A DNA stretch of 64,000 nt, taken from assembly GCF_013870525.1 (NCBI RefSeq), contig NZ_JACBXD010000019.1, positions 52,178-116,177 of the forward strand, in the 5' to 3' direction. Below, one piece after another: positions 33,190-42,313 of this stretch. Position 1 is the first letter of the stretch. Every line of letters begins with the position of its first letter. The stretch is from Amycolatopsis pittospori. GTDB taxonomy: Bacteria > Actinomycetota > Actinomycetes > Mycobacteriales > Pseudonocardiaceae. A program made the position numbers and the translations under genes. The notes beneath the pieces are model-generated. The model saw only the letters and a program-made list of their open reading frames with translations, searched no databases and was not told the origin of the DNA.

Positions 33190-34409
33190 CCACCAGGGCA
33201 CGGACGCAGGCGGCCGGGGTGATCTTCCTCGTCATCCTGGTGCTGCTCGGCTGGCTCGCCGTCGCGATCTACGACAAGGACTTCGACCGCGCGGAGACGG
33301 TCACGCTCAAAACCGACCGGGTCGGGAATCAGCTGGCCCCGCCCGCCGAGGTCAAGGTCCGCGGGGTCCCGTTCGGTGAGGTCAGGGCGGTCCGAGGCAG
33401 TGCGGAGGGCGCCGAGATCGACCTCGCCATCGACCCGTCGAAGATCGATCAGTTGCCGCGCAACGTTTCCGCCCGGCTGCTCCCGAAGACGGTGTTCGGT
33501 GAACGGTACGTCAATCTCGTGCTGCCGGACCGGCCCGCGGGCGGTTCGCTGAGGGACGGCGACGTCATCACCCAGGACCGGTCGGCCAACGCGATCGAAC
33601 TGGAACGTGTGCTCGGCGATCTGCTGCCGTTGCTCCGGGCGGTTCAGCCGCAGAAGCTCAACAGCTCCCTCGGCGCCATCTCGCTCGCCCTCGACAACCG
33701 CGGGAAGTCCCTGGGGGACAGCATCGTCCAGCTCGACGACCTGCTCGGCAAGGTGAACCCGCTGATGCCGCGGTTCAAGGCCGACATCACCGGACTCGCC
33801 GACGTGGCCGATCTCTACACCGGGGCCGCGCCGGACATCCTCAAGGCCCTCTCGGACCTCTCGACCACCGCGAAGACCATTGTGGACACTCGTGCGGATC
33901 TCGACAAGCTGTACGCCAGTGTCACCACCGCGAGCGGTGATCTGAACAAATTCCTGGTGGAGAACAAGAACAACATCATCGGCGTCAGCGTCAAGAGCAG
34001 GCCGACCCTGGAGCTGCTTTCCCGGTACTCGCCGGAGTTCCCGTGTCTGTTCGACGCGGTGAACCGGCTCAAGCCGGTGATGGAGAAGGCACTCGGCAAG
34101 GGCACCGGCGAGCCCGGCCTGCACGTGACGTTGTCCGTCCACGACCCACGGGACAAGTACGTCCCCGGCCGGGACGATCCGCGTTTCGATCAGAAGGGCG
34201 GCCCCCGGTGTTACGGCGGGGGTGGGGCGTCAACGGCGGTTTCGTTCGCCACTGACGGGGACCTCGGCCCGGCGAATTCGAAGGGGGAGCGAGGGCTGGT
34301 CGCCGAAATCCTGGCGCCGTCGCTCGGGATGAAGCCGGCCGAGGTTCCGGACTGGAGCAGCGTGCTCGCCGGACCGGCTCTGCGCGGAACGGAGGTGACC
34401 GTCCGATGA
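33186..34409 (+). CDS. mceA: MCE family protein 1 (MceA-like)
   Basis: A 407-residue protein with one N-terminal membrane anchor (GVIFLVILVLLGWLAVAIY). The MlaD/MCE beta-barrel domain follows at about residues 38-115 (VGNQLAPPAEVKVRGVPFGE, LPKTVFGERYVNL). A long helical region comes next (~150-330; IVQLDDLLGKVNPLMPRFKA), which in such proteins forms the tube through which lipid passes. The C-terminal ~90 residues carry a Cys pair (FPCLFDAV, GPRCYGG), usual for MceA. It should be one of six subunits of a hetero-hexamer in the cell envelope. The ATG lies inside the yrbEB stop overlap; the 3' end overlaps the next gene by four bases. Confidence 0.93.
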   Translation: MTTRARTQAAGVIFLVILVLLGWLAVAIYDKDFDRAETVTLKTDRVGNQLAPPAEVKVRGVPFGEVRAVRGSAEGAEIDLAIDPSKIDQLPRNVSARLLPKTVFGERYVNLVLPDRPAGGSLRDGDVITQDRSANAIELERVLGDLLPLLRAVQPQKLNSSLGAISLALDNRGKSLGDSIVQLDDLLGKVNPLMPRFKADITGLADVADLYTGAAPDILKALSDLSTTAKTIVDTRADLDKLYASVTTASGDLNKFLVENKNNIIGVSVKSRPTLELLSRYSPEFPCLFDAVNRLKPVMEKALGKGTGEPGLHVTLSVHDPRDKYVPGRDDPRFDQKGGPRCYGGGGASTAVSFATDGDLGPANSKGERGLVAEILAPSLGMKPAEVPDWSSVLAGPALRGTEVTVR

Positions 34410-35419
34410 GGAGTATGGCGGGCCCGGCGATCAAGGGCCTGATCTTCTTCGTGATCACCGCGGTGGCCACCGGGATCCTGGCCGTCACCATCGCGAACTC
34501 GGGAGTCGGCACCACGGTCGGCTACACCGCCAGGTTCACCGACGCGACCTCGGTCAACCCCGGTGACGAGGTCCGCATGTCCGGCGTCCGGATCGGCCAG
34601 GTCGACTCGATCGGCGTGGTCGACCGGCGGCTGGCGGACGTGAGGTTCTCGATCGAGGACAAACGCCGGCTCACCGCGGGTGCCACCGTCACCATCCGGT
34701 ACCGCAACCTGGTCGGGCAGCGGTACCTCTCGATCGATCCCGGCCCCGACGGTCCGGCCGTACTGACCGAGGGTGCGCTGATCCCGCCGGAACGGACGAC
34801 GCCCGCGCTGGATCTCACCGCGTTGTTCAACGGCTTCAAACCGCTGTTCCAAGCGCTCTCGCCGAACGACGTCAACCAGTTGTCGTTCGAAATCGTCCAG
34901 GTGTTGCAGGGGGAGGGGAGCACCATCGACAGCCTGCTCGAACACACCGCGTCGCTCACGAACACGCTGGCGGGCAAGGACGAGGTGATCGGGCAGGTGG
35001 TCGGGAACCTCAACACGGTGCTCGACACGCTCAACTCCCAGGGCGACCAGTTCGACAAGCTCGTCGACGTCACCGCCCAGCTCGTCTCCGGGCTCGCCGG
35101 TGACGCGAAGCCGATCGGGCAGGCGATCGGTGGGCTCGGCGAACTCACCACGTCCACCGCCGGCCTGCTCCAGGAGGGTCGCGCGCCGTTGAAGGACAGC
35201 ATCGGCGCGCTGGGTGATCTGTCGAAGAACCTCGCCGACAACACCCCCGTGTTCGAGCAGTTCCTGGCGAACCTGCCGAAGAAGCTGGACCGGATGGGGG
35301 CCATGGTCTCGTACGGCTCGTGGTTCAACTTCTACCTGTGCTCGGTGAAGTCGGACGCGCGGCCGGCCCCGGGCGGCCCGCCGGTCGGCATCCCGCTCAC
35401 TCAAGGACGGTGCCGGTGA
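34406..35419 (+). CDS. mceB: MCE family protein 2 (MceB-like)
   Basis: A 337-residue MCE protein. N-terminal anchor: KGLIFFVITAVATGILAVTI. The MCE domain is at about 35-115 (ATSVNPGDEVRMSGVRIGQV, TIRYRNLVGQRYLSI). The helical tube region spans ~140-300 (TIDSLLEHTASLTNTLAG, GQAIGGLGELTTSTAGLL), and a short tail has one Cys pair (FYLCSVKS, QGRC). The YRNLVGQRYL segment is the typical MceB wording. It is overlapped by four bases at both ends, so the whole run is translated as one coupled unit. Predicted role: second subunit of the envelope lipid channel. Confidence 0.93.
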   Translation: MRSMAGPAIKGLIFFVITAVATGILAVTIANSGVGTTVGYTARFTDATSVNPGDEVRMSGVRIGQVDSIGVVDRRLADVRFSIEDKRRLTAGATVTIRYRNLVGQRYLSIDPGPDGPAVLTEGALIPPERTTPALDLTALFNGFKPLFQALSPNDVNQLSFEIVQVLQGEGSTIDSLLEHTASLTNTLAGKDEVIGQVVGNLNTVLDTLNSQGDQFDKLVDVTAQLVSGLAGDAKPIGQAIGGLGELTTSTAGLLQEGRAPLKDSIGALGDLSKNLADNTPVFEQFLANLPKKLDRMGAMVSYGSWFNFYLCSVKSDARPAPGGPPVGIPLTQGRCR

Positions 35420-36426
35420 AAGCGCCCCGGATCAAACCCTTCCGCAGCCGCAACCCGATCGCGGTCGGTGCCGTGACGGCGGTGGTGATGGCCGTGGGCG
35501 GTTCCGCGGTGTTCTTCTCCGACGACCTGCCGGTGGTCGGCGGCGGGACCACTTATACGGCGGAGTTCACCGAGGCCGCCGGGCTCAAGGTCAACGACGA
35601 GGTCCGTGTCGCCGGGGTGAAGGTCGGCGAGGTCTCCGACGTCCTGCTCGACGGCGCCCGGGTCAAGGTCCTGTTCCGGGTCAAGGACACCTGGGTCGGC
35701 AACCGCACCACCGCCGCGATCAAGATCAAGACGTTGCTGGGGCAGAAGAACCTGGTCATCGACCCGGTCGGCAACGCGGAACTCGATCCGGACGAGCCGA
35801 TCCCGGTGCAGCGCACGAGCTCACCGTACGACGTCACCACCGTGTTCAACGACCTGGCGAACACCGTCGGCGCGATCGACACCGATCAGCTGGCGAAGGC
35901 GTTCGGGACGCTGTCGGAGACGCTCGGCGCCTCGACGCCGCAGGAGGTGCGGACAGCCTTCGACGGCATCACCGCGCTGTCGAAGACGCTCGCGTCCCGA
36001 GACGAGGAGCTGGTGAAGCTGTTCGCGAACACGAACAAGGTGTCGCAGACGCTCGGCGACCGGTCGCAGCAGATCGAAGCGCTGATCCGCGACGGCAACA
36101 CGCTGCTGACCGAGCTGAACGCGCGCAAGGACGCGATCGCGAAACTGTTCAGCGGCGTCAAGAACCTTTCGGTGCAGCTCAAGGGCCTTGTGGCGGACAA
36201 CCAGAAGACGCTCGGCCCGGCACTCGACCAGCTCGATCGCGTCGCCACCGTGCTGCAGCGCAACCAGGACAAGCTCAGCGAGAGCCTGCGGCTGGCCGGT
36301 CCGTTCTACCGGCTGCTCGGCAACGCGGTCGGCAACGGCCGCTGGATCGACACCTACATCTGCGGACTCGTGCCGACCGGCGGCACGCCGGGCAGCTGCA
36401 TGCCGTCGAGGAACGGGGGACGCTGA
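35416..36426 (+). CDS. mceC: MCE family protein 3 (MceC-like)
   Basis: A 336-residue MCE protein from GTG 35416, which overlaps the previous stop (GTGA). Basic N-terminus and anchor: NPIAVGAVTAVVMAVGGSAV. The MCE domain is at about 38-115 (EAAGLKVNDEVRVAGVKVGE, KIKTLLGQKNLVID). A coiled helical region follows (~140-300; KLFANTNKVSQTLGDRSQQI, KNLSVQLKGLVADNQKTLGP). It ends with the Cys pair YICGLVPTGGTPGSC. LLGQKNLV is the MceC-type equivalent of the loop seen in neighbouring subunits. The TGATG overlap at 36424-36428 couples it to the next gene. Confidence 0.93.
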   Translation: MKAPRIKPFRSRNPIAVGAVTAVVMAVGGSAVFFSDDLPVVGGGTTYTAEFTEAAGLKVNDEVRVAGVKVGEVSDVLLDGARVKVLFRVKDTWVGNRTTAAIKIKTLLGQKNLVIDPVGNAELDPDEPIPVQRTSSPYDVTTVFNDLANTVGAIDTDQLAKAFGTLSETLGASTPQEVRTAFDGITALSKTLASRDEELVKLFANTNKVSQTLGDRSQQIEALIRDGNTLLTELNARKDAIAKLFSGVKNLSVQLKGLVADNQKTLGPALDQLDRVATVLQRNQDKLSESLRLAGPFYRLLGNAVGNGRWIDTYICGLVPTGGTPGSCMPSRNGGR

Positions 36427-37430
36427 TGGGGCGCCACTTCACGCTGTCCGATCTCGGGACGCAGGCCCGGCGACGGGCTTGGGTTCGGCGGCTGTCCGTC
36501 GCCGTCGTCGCCGGCCTGCTGGTGACGGCGGTCTGGCCGCTCGTGACCCGGCAGGCCGACCGGATCCTGACCGGGTACTTCACCGCGACCGTCGGGGTCT
36601 ACGCGAACACCGAGGTGCGCGTGCTCGGCGTCCCGGTCGGCTCGGTGACCAGGGTCGAACCGCGCGGCACCACCGTCGAGGTGACCATGTCGGTCCGGCC
36701 GGACGTCAAACTGCCCGTCGACGTCGGCGCAGTCGTGATCACGCCGAGTCTGGTCGCCGACCGGTACGTCCAGCTCACGCCGGTGTACCTGGGCGGTCCG
36801 GAATTGGGCGGTGACGCGAAGATCCCGCGCGATCGCACGGTGACCCCGGTCGAGGTCGACGAGCTCCTGGGCAGCCTCAACCAGCTGATGACCGCGCTGG
36901 GGCCCCAGGGTGCCAACAAGAACGGCGCCGTCAGCGACGTGCTGACCCGTGCCGCGACCTACCTCGACGGCAACGGCGGCAAACTCGGCGAGGCGATCAA
37001 GAACCTCGGCGAATTCGCCCGGACGGCGAGCGATTCCAAGGACGACCTGTTCAACTCCGTCGACAACATCAGCAAGTTCACCGCGATGCTCGCCTCGAAC
37101 GACGGCCAGGTGAAACAGGCGATCCAGCAGATCTCCTCGATCAGCAAGATCCTCGCCGACCAGCGGGACCAGTTCTCCGGCGCGATGACCGAACTCACCG
37201 AGGCGCTCGGCGTCGTCCAGGGTTTCATCAAGGACAACCGGGGCAAGGTCAAGTCCGATGTGGACAAACTGGCCGAGATCACCAAGGCGCTCAGCCAGCA
37301 GAAGGCGTCCTTGGGTGAGGCGCTCGACGCCGCGCCGAACGCGCTGGCGAACGTGCTCGGCGCGTACAACCAGGGTGCGGGAACACTCGACGGCCGAGGG
37401 AACATCACCGAGTTCTCGGGGGCGAAATGA
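36426..37430 (+). CDS. mceD: MCE family protein 4 (MceD-like)
   Basis: A 334-residue MCE protein. Anchor: RLSVAVVAGLLVTAVWPLVT. The MCE domain is at about 38-115 (VGVYANTEVRVLGVPVGSVT, TPSLVADRYVQLTPVY); the LVADRYVQL wording is characteristic of MceD. A long helical stretch (~140-320; NLGEFARTASDSKDDLFNSV, QISSISKILADQRDQFSGAM) continues nearly to the C-terminus, with no Cys pair. It overlaps the mceC stop by one base and the mceE start by four bases. Predicted subunit of the lipid-conducting hexamer. Confidence 0.93.
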   Translation: MGRHFTLSDLGTQARRRAWVRRLSVAVVAGLLVTAVWPLVTRQADRILTGYFTATVGVYANTEVRVLGVPVGSVTRVEPRGTTVEVTMSVRPDVKLPVDVGAVVITPSLVADRYVQLTPVYLGGPELGGDAKIPRDRTVTPVEVDELLGSLNQLMTALGPQGANKNGAVSDVLTRAATYLDGNGGKLGEAIKNLGEFARTASDSKDDLFNSVDNISKFTAMLASNDGQVKQAIQQISSISKILADQRDQFSGAMTELTEALGVVQGFIKDNRGKVKSDVDKLAEITKALSQQKASLGEALDAAPNALANVLGAYNQGAGTLDGRGNITEFSGAK

Positions 37431-38410
37431 ACGCCCGGCTCAAGTGCGCCGCCGTCCTGATCCTCACGCTGGCCGCCACCGGCTGCAGTAGTGGCGTCGA
37501 CGTCTACGACATCCCACTGCCCGGCGGTGCCGCGCTCGGGGACCACCCGATCCACGTCAAGGCGAGCTTCACCAACGTGCTGGACCTCGTGCCGCAGTCC
37601 GGGGTGAAGGTCAACGACGTGCCGGTGGGCCAGGTGCGGACGGTCGAGCTCGCACCGGACGGGCGCAGCGCCGTGGTCGGTCTGCTGCTCAACGGGGACG
37701 TGAACCTGCCGGCCAACGCGATCGCCCGGCTGCGGCAGGCGAGCATCCTCGGCGAGAAGTTCGTCGAACTCGCACCGCCGGACGACGCGACCCCGAGCGG
37801 GCGGCTGGCCGACGGCGCCGTCATCCCGCTGGCGCGTTCGTCGCTGACCCCGGAGATCGAGGAGGTCTTCGGAGCGCTTTCCTTGCTGCTCAATGGTGGA
37901 GGCGTCGCGCAGGTGCAGAACATCACCCGCGAACTCAACGACGCGCTCGGCGGCAAGGAGAGCGCGGCCCGCAGCCTGTTGTCCAATTTGGACACCTTCG
38001 TCCGCGGGCTCGACGAGCACAAGGCGGAGATCACCCGTGCCATCGAGAGCGTCAACAAGCTCGCGGCGACGTTGAACGCGAACACCGAAGAGATCAAGGC
38101 GACCCTGAACGGGCTTACACCCGGCATCGAGGTCCTGAACCAGCAGCGTCAGGCGCTGGTCGGGATGCTGAAGTCGCTGGACGGGCTCACCACGGTCGCC
38201 GTCGACACGGTGAACCGCAGCAAGGACGACCTCGTCGCGGATCTGAAGGCGCTGGAACCGCTGTTGCGGAAGCTGGCCGATTCCGGGGACAAACTGCCGA
38301 AGGCGATGGAGATGATCTTCACCTTCCCGTTCCCCGACGCCGCGCTGGACGCCATCCGCGGTGACTACCTGAACACCTTCCTGACCTTCAAGAACAGTGG
38401 TGGCCGCTGA
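37427..38410 (+). CDS. mceE: MCE family lipoprotein 5 (MceE-like)
   Basis: A 327-residue MCE protein that, as is usual for the fifth subunit, is a lipoprotein. The signal is CAAVLILTLAATGCSSGVDV, with the lipobox LAATGC, so Cys22 should be lipid-modified and the protein tethered to the outer face of the membrane. The MCE domain is at about 40-118 (VPQSGVKVNDVPVGQVRTVE, RLRQASILGEKFVELA). The helical region follows to about 290 (NLDTFVRGLDEHKAEITRAI). The fifth position with a lipobox confirms that the operon has the standard A-F order. It is overlapped by one base with mceF. Confidence 0.94.
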   Translation: MNARLKCAAVLILTLAATGCSSGVDVYDIPLPGGAALGDHPIHVKASFTNVLDLVPQSGVKVNDVPVGQVRTVELAPDGRSAVVGLLLNGDVNLPANAIARLRQASILGEKFVELAPPDDATPSGRLADGAVIPLARSSLTPEIEEVFGALSLLLNGGGVAQVQNITRELNDALGGKESAARSLLSNLDTFVRGLDEHKAEITRAIESVNKLAATLNANTEEIKATLNGLTPGIEVLNQQRQALVGMLKSLDGLTTVAVDTVNRSKDDLVADLKALEPLLRKLADSGDKLPKAMEMIFTFPFPDAALDAIRGDYLNTFLTFKNSGGR

Positions 38411-39510
38411 TGCAGACCAAGCTCGTCCGTGCCCAGGTGGTGGCCTTCGTGGTCATCGCGGTCCTCGGCGTCGCGTACGTCGGCGCGACGTACGCGGGGC
38501 TGGACAAGCTGGTGCTGGACCGCGGCTACACGGTCAAGGCGCGATTCGCCACCGGCGGCGGGATCTTCAGCAACGCGGAGGTCACCTACCGGGGTGTGCC
38601 GATCGGCCGGGTCGGGGAACTGCGGCTGACGGCCTCCGGGATGGAGGTCGATCTCGATATCGAGCCGGGCGGCCCGACGGTGCCCATGGACACCGAAGCC
38701 GTCGTCGCCAACCGATCCGCCGTCGGTGAGCAGTACGTCGATCTGCGGCCACGCCGCGCCGACGGGGCGACGTTGCGGGACGGCTCGGTGATCAGCGAGG
38801 CGGATACGAAGATCCCGCTGCCGGTGGACGTCGTCCTGTCCAGTGTGGACTCCTTCGCCAACTCGGTGCCGAAGCCCGCGCTGCGGACCGTGGTCGACGA
38901 GCTGTACAACGCGACGTCCGACGCCGGCCCGGCGCTGGATCAGCTGGTGGGGCGGGGGATCGAGTTCGTGAAGGAGGCGAGCGAGCACGTCGGCCCGCTG
39001 ACCACGTTCGTCACCGACGCCCATACCGTCCTCGACACCCAGGTGGAGCAGGCGGACGCGATCCGCTCGTTCGGGGCGAACGCGAAACTGCTCGCCGAGA
39101 CACTGAAGAACTCCGACGGCGACCTGCGCCGACTGATCCCCGCGGTCCCGGCGGCCGCGAACGAGGTGAGCGCTCTCCTGCGGGAGTCCGGCCCCAGCCT
39201 CGGCATCCTGCTGGCGAACCTCCTGACGACGGCGGATGTGCTCGAGTCGCGACAGGACGGCATCGAGCAACTGCTGGTCACGGCGCCCAAGGCGGTCGCG
39301 GCGGGCCACGCGATCATGGGCCCGGACGGTGCGCATGTCGGTCTGTCGCTGACGTTCTTCGACCCGCCGCCGTGCGTCACCGGCTACGGAACCGGTTATC
39401 GCGACGGCCTCGACACGTCGCCGCGGCCGCTCAACACCGCCGCGCGCTGCGCCCTGCCGAAGGGCAACCCGACGAATGTGCGTGGCTCGCAGAACGTGCC
39501 TGGAAGGTGA
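38410..39510 (+). CDS. mceF: MCE family protein 6 (MceF-like)
   Basis: A 366-residue MCE protein. Anchor: VVAFVVIAVLGVAYVGATYA. The MCE domain is at about 38-118 (ATGGGIFSNAEVTYRGVPIG, TEAVVANRSAVGEQYVDLRP); the RSAVGEQYVDL wording is typical of MceF. The helical region runs ~150-300, and the C-terminal ~60 residues contain a Cys pair (DPPPCVTGYG, AARCALPKGN). It closes the six-gene mce set. The Mce-associated gene starts five bases later, so transcription almost certainly continues. Confidence 0.94.
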   Translation: MQTKLVRAQVVAFVVIAVLGVAYVGATYAGLDKLVLDRGYTVKARFATGGGIFSNAEVTYRGVPIGRVGELRLTASGMEVDLDIEPGGPTVPMDTEAVVANRSAVGEQYVDLRPRRADGATLRDGSVISEADTKIPLPVDVVLSSVDSFANSVPKPALRTVVDELYNATSDAGPALDQLVGRGIEFVKEASEHVGPLTTFVTDAHTVLDTQVEQADAIRSFGANAKLLAETLKNSDGDLRRLIPAVPAAANEVSALLRESGPSLGILLANLLTTADVLESRQDGIEQLLVTAPKAVAAGHAIMGPDGAHVGLSLTFFDPPPCVTGYGTGYRDGLDTSPRPLNTAARCALPKGNPTNVRGSQNVPGR

Positions 39511-39515
39511 AGCTG

Positions 39516-40019
39516 ATGACTCGACTCACGGCCGCGCTCGCGGTGGTCGCCACGGCGCTCGCCGCCTGGTTCGGCTACACCTGGTGGGACGCGAGCAGAG
39601 ACGACGGCGTCGCGCGGGCCGCGGTCCGCGAAGACGCGTTGCAGGCAGGACGTCAGGCCGTCGCCGCACTGACCACTTTGGACTACCGGCAGGCCGAACA
39701 GGGCTATCAGAACTGGCTGAACCTCTCCGGAGGCGCGTTGCACGACGAACTCGCGCGAGACCGCGATGGCGGCCTCGGCCGGATCGGCCAGGCGAAGACC
39801 GTCACCACCGGCCGGGTCGTCGACGCGGCGGTGACCGAAGTGGACAGTGGCGGCGGCACCGCCGAAGTGATCGCCGCGGTCGAACTCGAGGTCCGGCCGG
39901 ACGGCGGGGAAGCCGTGACCAAGCACAACCGGTTCCGCGCCGGCCTGAACCGCACACCGGACGGGTGGCGGGTCACGTCGCTCGGCCAGGTCCCGGTGAC
40001 CGACACCGGAAAGCCCTGA
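39516..40019 (+). CDS. Mce-associated membrane protein 1
   Basis: A 167-residue protein with one N-terminal membrane helix (LTAALAVVATALAAWFGYTW). The extracytoplasmic NTF2-like fold is typical of Mce-associated (Mas/mam) proteins: DYRQAEQGYQNWLNLSGGAL forms the helix-turn that opens the fold, and KHNRFRAGLNRTPDGWRVTS the last strands. Such proteins are encoded directly after mce genes and stabilise the transporter, as known for Mycobacterium. Ribosome site GGAAGGTGAAGCTG lies upstream. The position immediately after mceF supports the call. Confidence 0.87.
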   Translation: MTRLTAALAVVATALAAWFGYTWWDASRDDGVARAAVREDALQAGRQAVAALTTLDYRQAEQGYQNWLNLSGGALHDELARDRDGGLGRIGQAKTVTTGRVVDAAVTEVDSGGGTAEVIAAVELEVRPDGGEAVTKHNRFRAGLNRTPDGWRVTSLGQVPVTDTGKP

Positions 40020-40030
40020 GGGAGGACGGA

Positions 40031-40681
40031 ATGTCCACGAAACGAGCCGTCAAACCCGCCCGGCGCACCGTGAAGGTGGCCGGGAAAATGGGTGGGTCTA
40101 CGCGGACGAGCGTCATCGAGGCTCCCGAGGTCTCGGAGTCGGCGGTTTTGGAGCCCGCTGTCGAGGAAGTCGTCCCGCCGGTGCGGCGCCGTCGTCTCCC
40201 GTTGGTGTTCGGCGCCGTCGCACTGGTGATGGCGGGCCTCGCGGGATGGTTCGCCGTCGAGGCGCGGGACGCCACCGCGGTGCTGACCCACAACACCGCG
40301 CTGACCGACGTCGCCACGACCGCCGAGGTGAGCGACCAGATCGGCAAGGCGCTCGGCACGATCTTTTCCTACCGCTACGACGATCCCGCCAAGAGCGAGA
40401 AGGCCGCGAAAGAGGTCCTGACCGGACCCGCGCTGGGTCAGTACGACCAGCTGTTCGCGCAGGTCCGGAACCTGGCCGCGGAACAGAAACTCGTCGTGAC
40501 GTCGACACCGGTGGTCTCCGGGGTCAAGGTGCTCGACGGCGACCGCGCGTCGCTGCTGGTTTTCCTGGACCAGACCGGCGTACGCGGGGACGGGCAGCGC
40601 AGTACCGGCGCGGCCCAGCTGAGCGTCACCGCCGAACGTTCCGACGGCCGGTGGCGGGTCACCGCCCTCGCCGCCGCCTGA
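40031..40681 (+). CDS. Mce-associated membrane protein 2
   Basis: A 216-residue protein with a basic cytoplasmic N-terminus (~60 residues) and one membrane helix (LPLVFGAVALVMAGLAGWFA). The external NTF2-like domain has LGTIFSYRYDDPAKSEKAAK and ends ERSDGRWRVTALAAA, the standard closing strand of Mce-associated proteins. The ATG follows GGAGGACGGA, 11 bases after the first associated gene. This is the last gene of the mce operon; an inverted array of 21-base repeats follows, shared with the end of the convergent PucR gene. Confidence 0.87.
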   Translation: MSTKRAVKPARRTVKVAGKMGGSTRTSVIEAPEVSESAVLEPAVEEVVPPVRRRRLPLVFGAVALVMAGLAGWFAVEARDATAVLTHNTALTDVATTAEVSDQIGKALGTIFSYRYDDPAKSEKAAKEVLTGPALGQYDQLFAQVRNLAAEQKLVVTSTPVVSGVKVLDGDRASLLVFLDQTGVRGDGQRSTGAAQLSVTAERSDGRWRVTALAAA

Positions 40682-40749
40682 CCCACCCCTTCGCCCGCCG
40701 CATTTAGTCCTCTGAATGCGATGTCCACGAAACCCGCACGTCCGTCACC

Positions 40750-41024
40750 CGTGCCCAGACAGCCGTCACTCGTGACTGGACAGCCGACTCTCGTGATCAG
40801 ACGGACGGCACGCGTGACTGGACGGACGGCACGCGCGGGATTGGGGCCTTCATGGCCAGAAGAACGCGTACAGGTGGGATCACGCCGCCGTCCCGCCACG
40901 TGCCGTCCGTCTGATCACGCGTGGCGTCCGTCCAATCACGCGTGCCGTCCGTCCAAACACGGGTGGCGTCCGGCTGATCACGGGTGGCGTCCGTTGGCGC
41001 ACGGGTGGCGCCCGTCAAGAGGGG
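40750..41024. repeat. Inverted tandem array of 21-base repeats between convergent genes
   Basis: Left half: four head-to-tail 21-base units at 40750-40770, 40771-40791, 40792-40812 and 40813-40833, of the form CGTGA(C/T)(T/C)(G/A)GACGGACGGCACG. Right half: six units in the opposite orientation from 40899 to 41024. The unit 40792-40812 is a perfect reverse complement of 40899-40919. Units differ by 1-6 bases. A 65-base non-repeated centre (40834-40898) separates the halves. The array fills the gap between the mce operon and the PucR gene, whose stop codon (41015) lies in the last unit. It could fold into a very large imperfect hairpin. There are no spacers of CRISPR kind. Confidence 0.78.
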
Positions 41025-42259
41025 GCGGCTCGCAGGGCGAGGATCATCTCGAACCGCCGTTCGGGATCCCGCAGCCCATCGGCGAAGAGGGCCTCGAGTT
41101 CCTGCGCCCGCGAACGCACCGTCTGCGGGTGCACCGCGAGCCGTTCCGCCACCTCGCGGACGTTCCCGCACGTCTCCAGCCAGGCCAGCAGCGTCCCCGC
41201 CAGCCGCGTGTGCTGCTTCCCCGTGAGTCCGGCCAGCGGCCCGAGCCGCTCGCGCACCAGCTCGGCGGCGAGGAAGGGTTCCTTGAGCAGCCAGAGCCGC
41301 GAGAGATGGTCGACGCACCAGGTCACGGGTTCCTCCGGGAGGTCACCGGCGGCGACGAGCCGTAATGCTTCCCGTGCGGCTCGCAGCGAGCGCGCCGCGA
41401 ACGTGGGCGGGACGGCGGGGCCGATCGCGGCTCGCCATCCGGACAGGCTTTCGGCGAAGCGTTCCCGATCGTCCGGTTCCGGTGCGGGTAGCAGCAGACA
41501 GGGGGAGGGGCTTTCGAAGTCCGCCAGCGCGGTCGAAGCGGCCGCCGGGAGTTCTTCCGACGGCTGGTCGAGGGCGACGGCGACGAGCAGGTCCGGGAGT
41601 TGCCATCGGGCCAGGTCGGCGGCGTTCTTGAGGACGTCGGGCGGCGACGGCGGTTCGGTGAGCAGCAGTTCCATCAGGCGGTGCCGCCGGCGCTCGAGAG
41701 CGCCGGCGGCCTTTTCCCGCGCCTCCGCGTGGCCCTCGACCGATAGCGCCGAAAGCTCGTCGATATAGGCGAAGATGGCTTCGGCGAGCAGGCACAACGT
41801 CGCCGACGGGACACCCGCGCGCCGCCCGGCGTCGGCCACCCGGCGCCAGGTCACCCTGGCCCCGACGCGGTATGCCGCCTGGAGGACGTCGACGTTGCGG
41901 CCTTGGTGGAACTCCTCGATGCCCAAGCTCAGGAACACGCTCCGGCGGTCCTCCGACGGCGCCTCGGGATTCCCGATCCGGTCGAGGAACTGCAGGAACG
42001 CCATCTGGACGCCGGTCTTGAGCGACTTCCCGAAGGCACCGTCCAGCGGCCGCGCGTAGTCGGGGATGGTCCGCTGGATCTCGCGGACCACCTCCCCGGC
42101 CACGTCGGCGAGAACCGGCCGGAAGACGGTCGCCAGTTCTCTCGGCAGCAGCGCCCAGAGCTGGACGGGCCGCCCGCTCGACCCGCCCGGCCGTGCGGGC
42201 GTGAGGAGCGGGCCGTACGTCGCCTCGACCCCGCTTCGGGCATCCTGCGGTCGGGTCAC
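41015..42259 (-). CDS. PucR-family transcriptional regulator (copy 1)
   Basis: A 414-residue cytosolic regulator. The C-terminal HTH_30 of the PucR/CdaR family is near residues 350-405 (LAGTLLAWLETCGNVREVAE, RLAVHPQTVRSRAQELEALF). The N-terminal half (LPRELATVFRPVLADVAGEV onward) is an all-helical sensory region shared with the three other copies here, and a GGDEF-like middle segment precedes the HTH. Family members respond to small metabolites, often purines or amino acids. The GTG start at 42259 has GAGG directly upstream. Ligand and targets are unknown. It lies head-to-tail with the next copy. Confidence 0.87.
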   Translation of the reverse strand: MTRPQDARSGVEATYGPLLTPARPGGSSGRPVQLWALLPRELATVFRPVLADVAGEVVREIQRTIPDYARPLDGAFGKSLKTGVQMAFLQFLDRIGNPEAPSEDRRSVFLSLGIEEFHQGRNVDVLQAAYRVGARVTWRRVADAGRRAGVPSATLCLLAEAIFAYIDELSALSVEGHAEAREKAAGALERRRHRLMELLLTEPPSPPDVLKNAADLARWQLPDLLVAVALDQPSEELPAAASTALADFESPSPCLLLPAPEPDDRERFAESLSGWRAAIGPAVPPTFAARSLRAAREALRLVAAGDLPEEPVTWCVDHLSRLWLLKEPFLAAELVRERLGPLAGLTGKQHTRLAGTLLAWLETCGNVREVAERLAVHPQTVRSRAQELEALFADGLRDPERRFEMILALRAAPS

Positions 42260-42313
42260 CTCGTCACCTCGTCGTGAGTGGGAAACGCTGGTCTTTCTCA
42301 GCCGGAGACGCCG

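Noticed and set aside
40750..41024. CRISPR array
   Set aside because: Units are contiguous with no unique spacers, occur in both orientations and diverge from one another; no cas genes are present.
42268..42300. Possible degenerate family-A palindrome (GTCGTGAGTGG) between two PucR genes
   Set aside because: Only 11 bases match one arm and no second arm is present.
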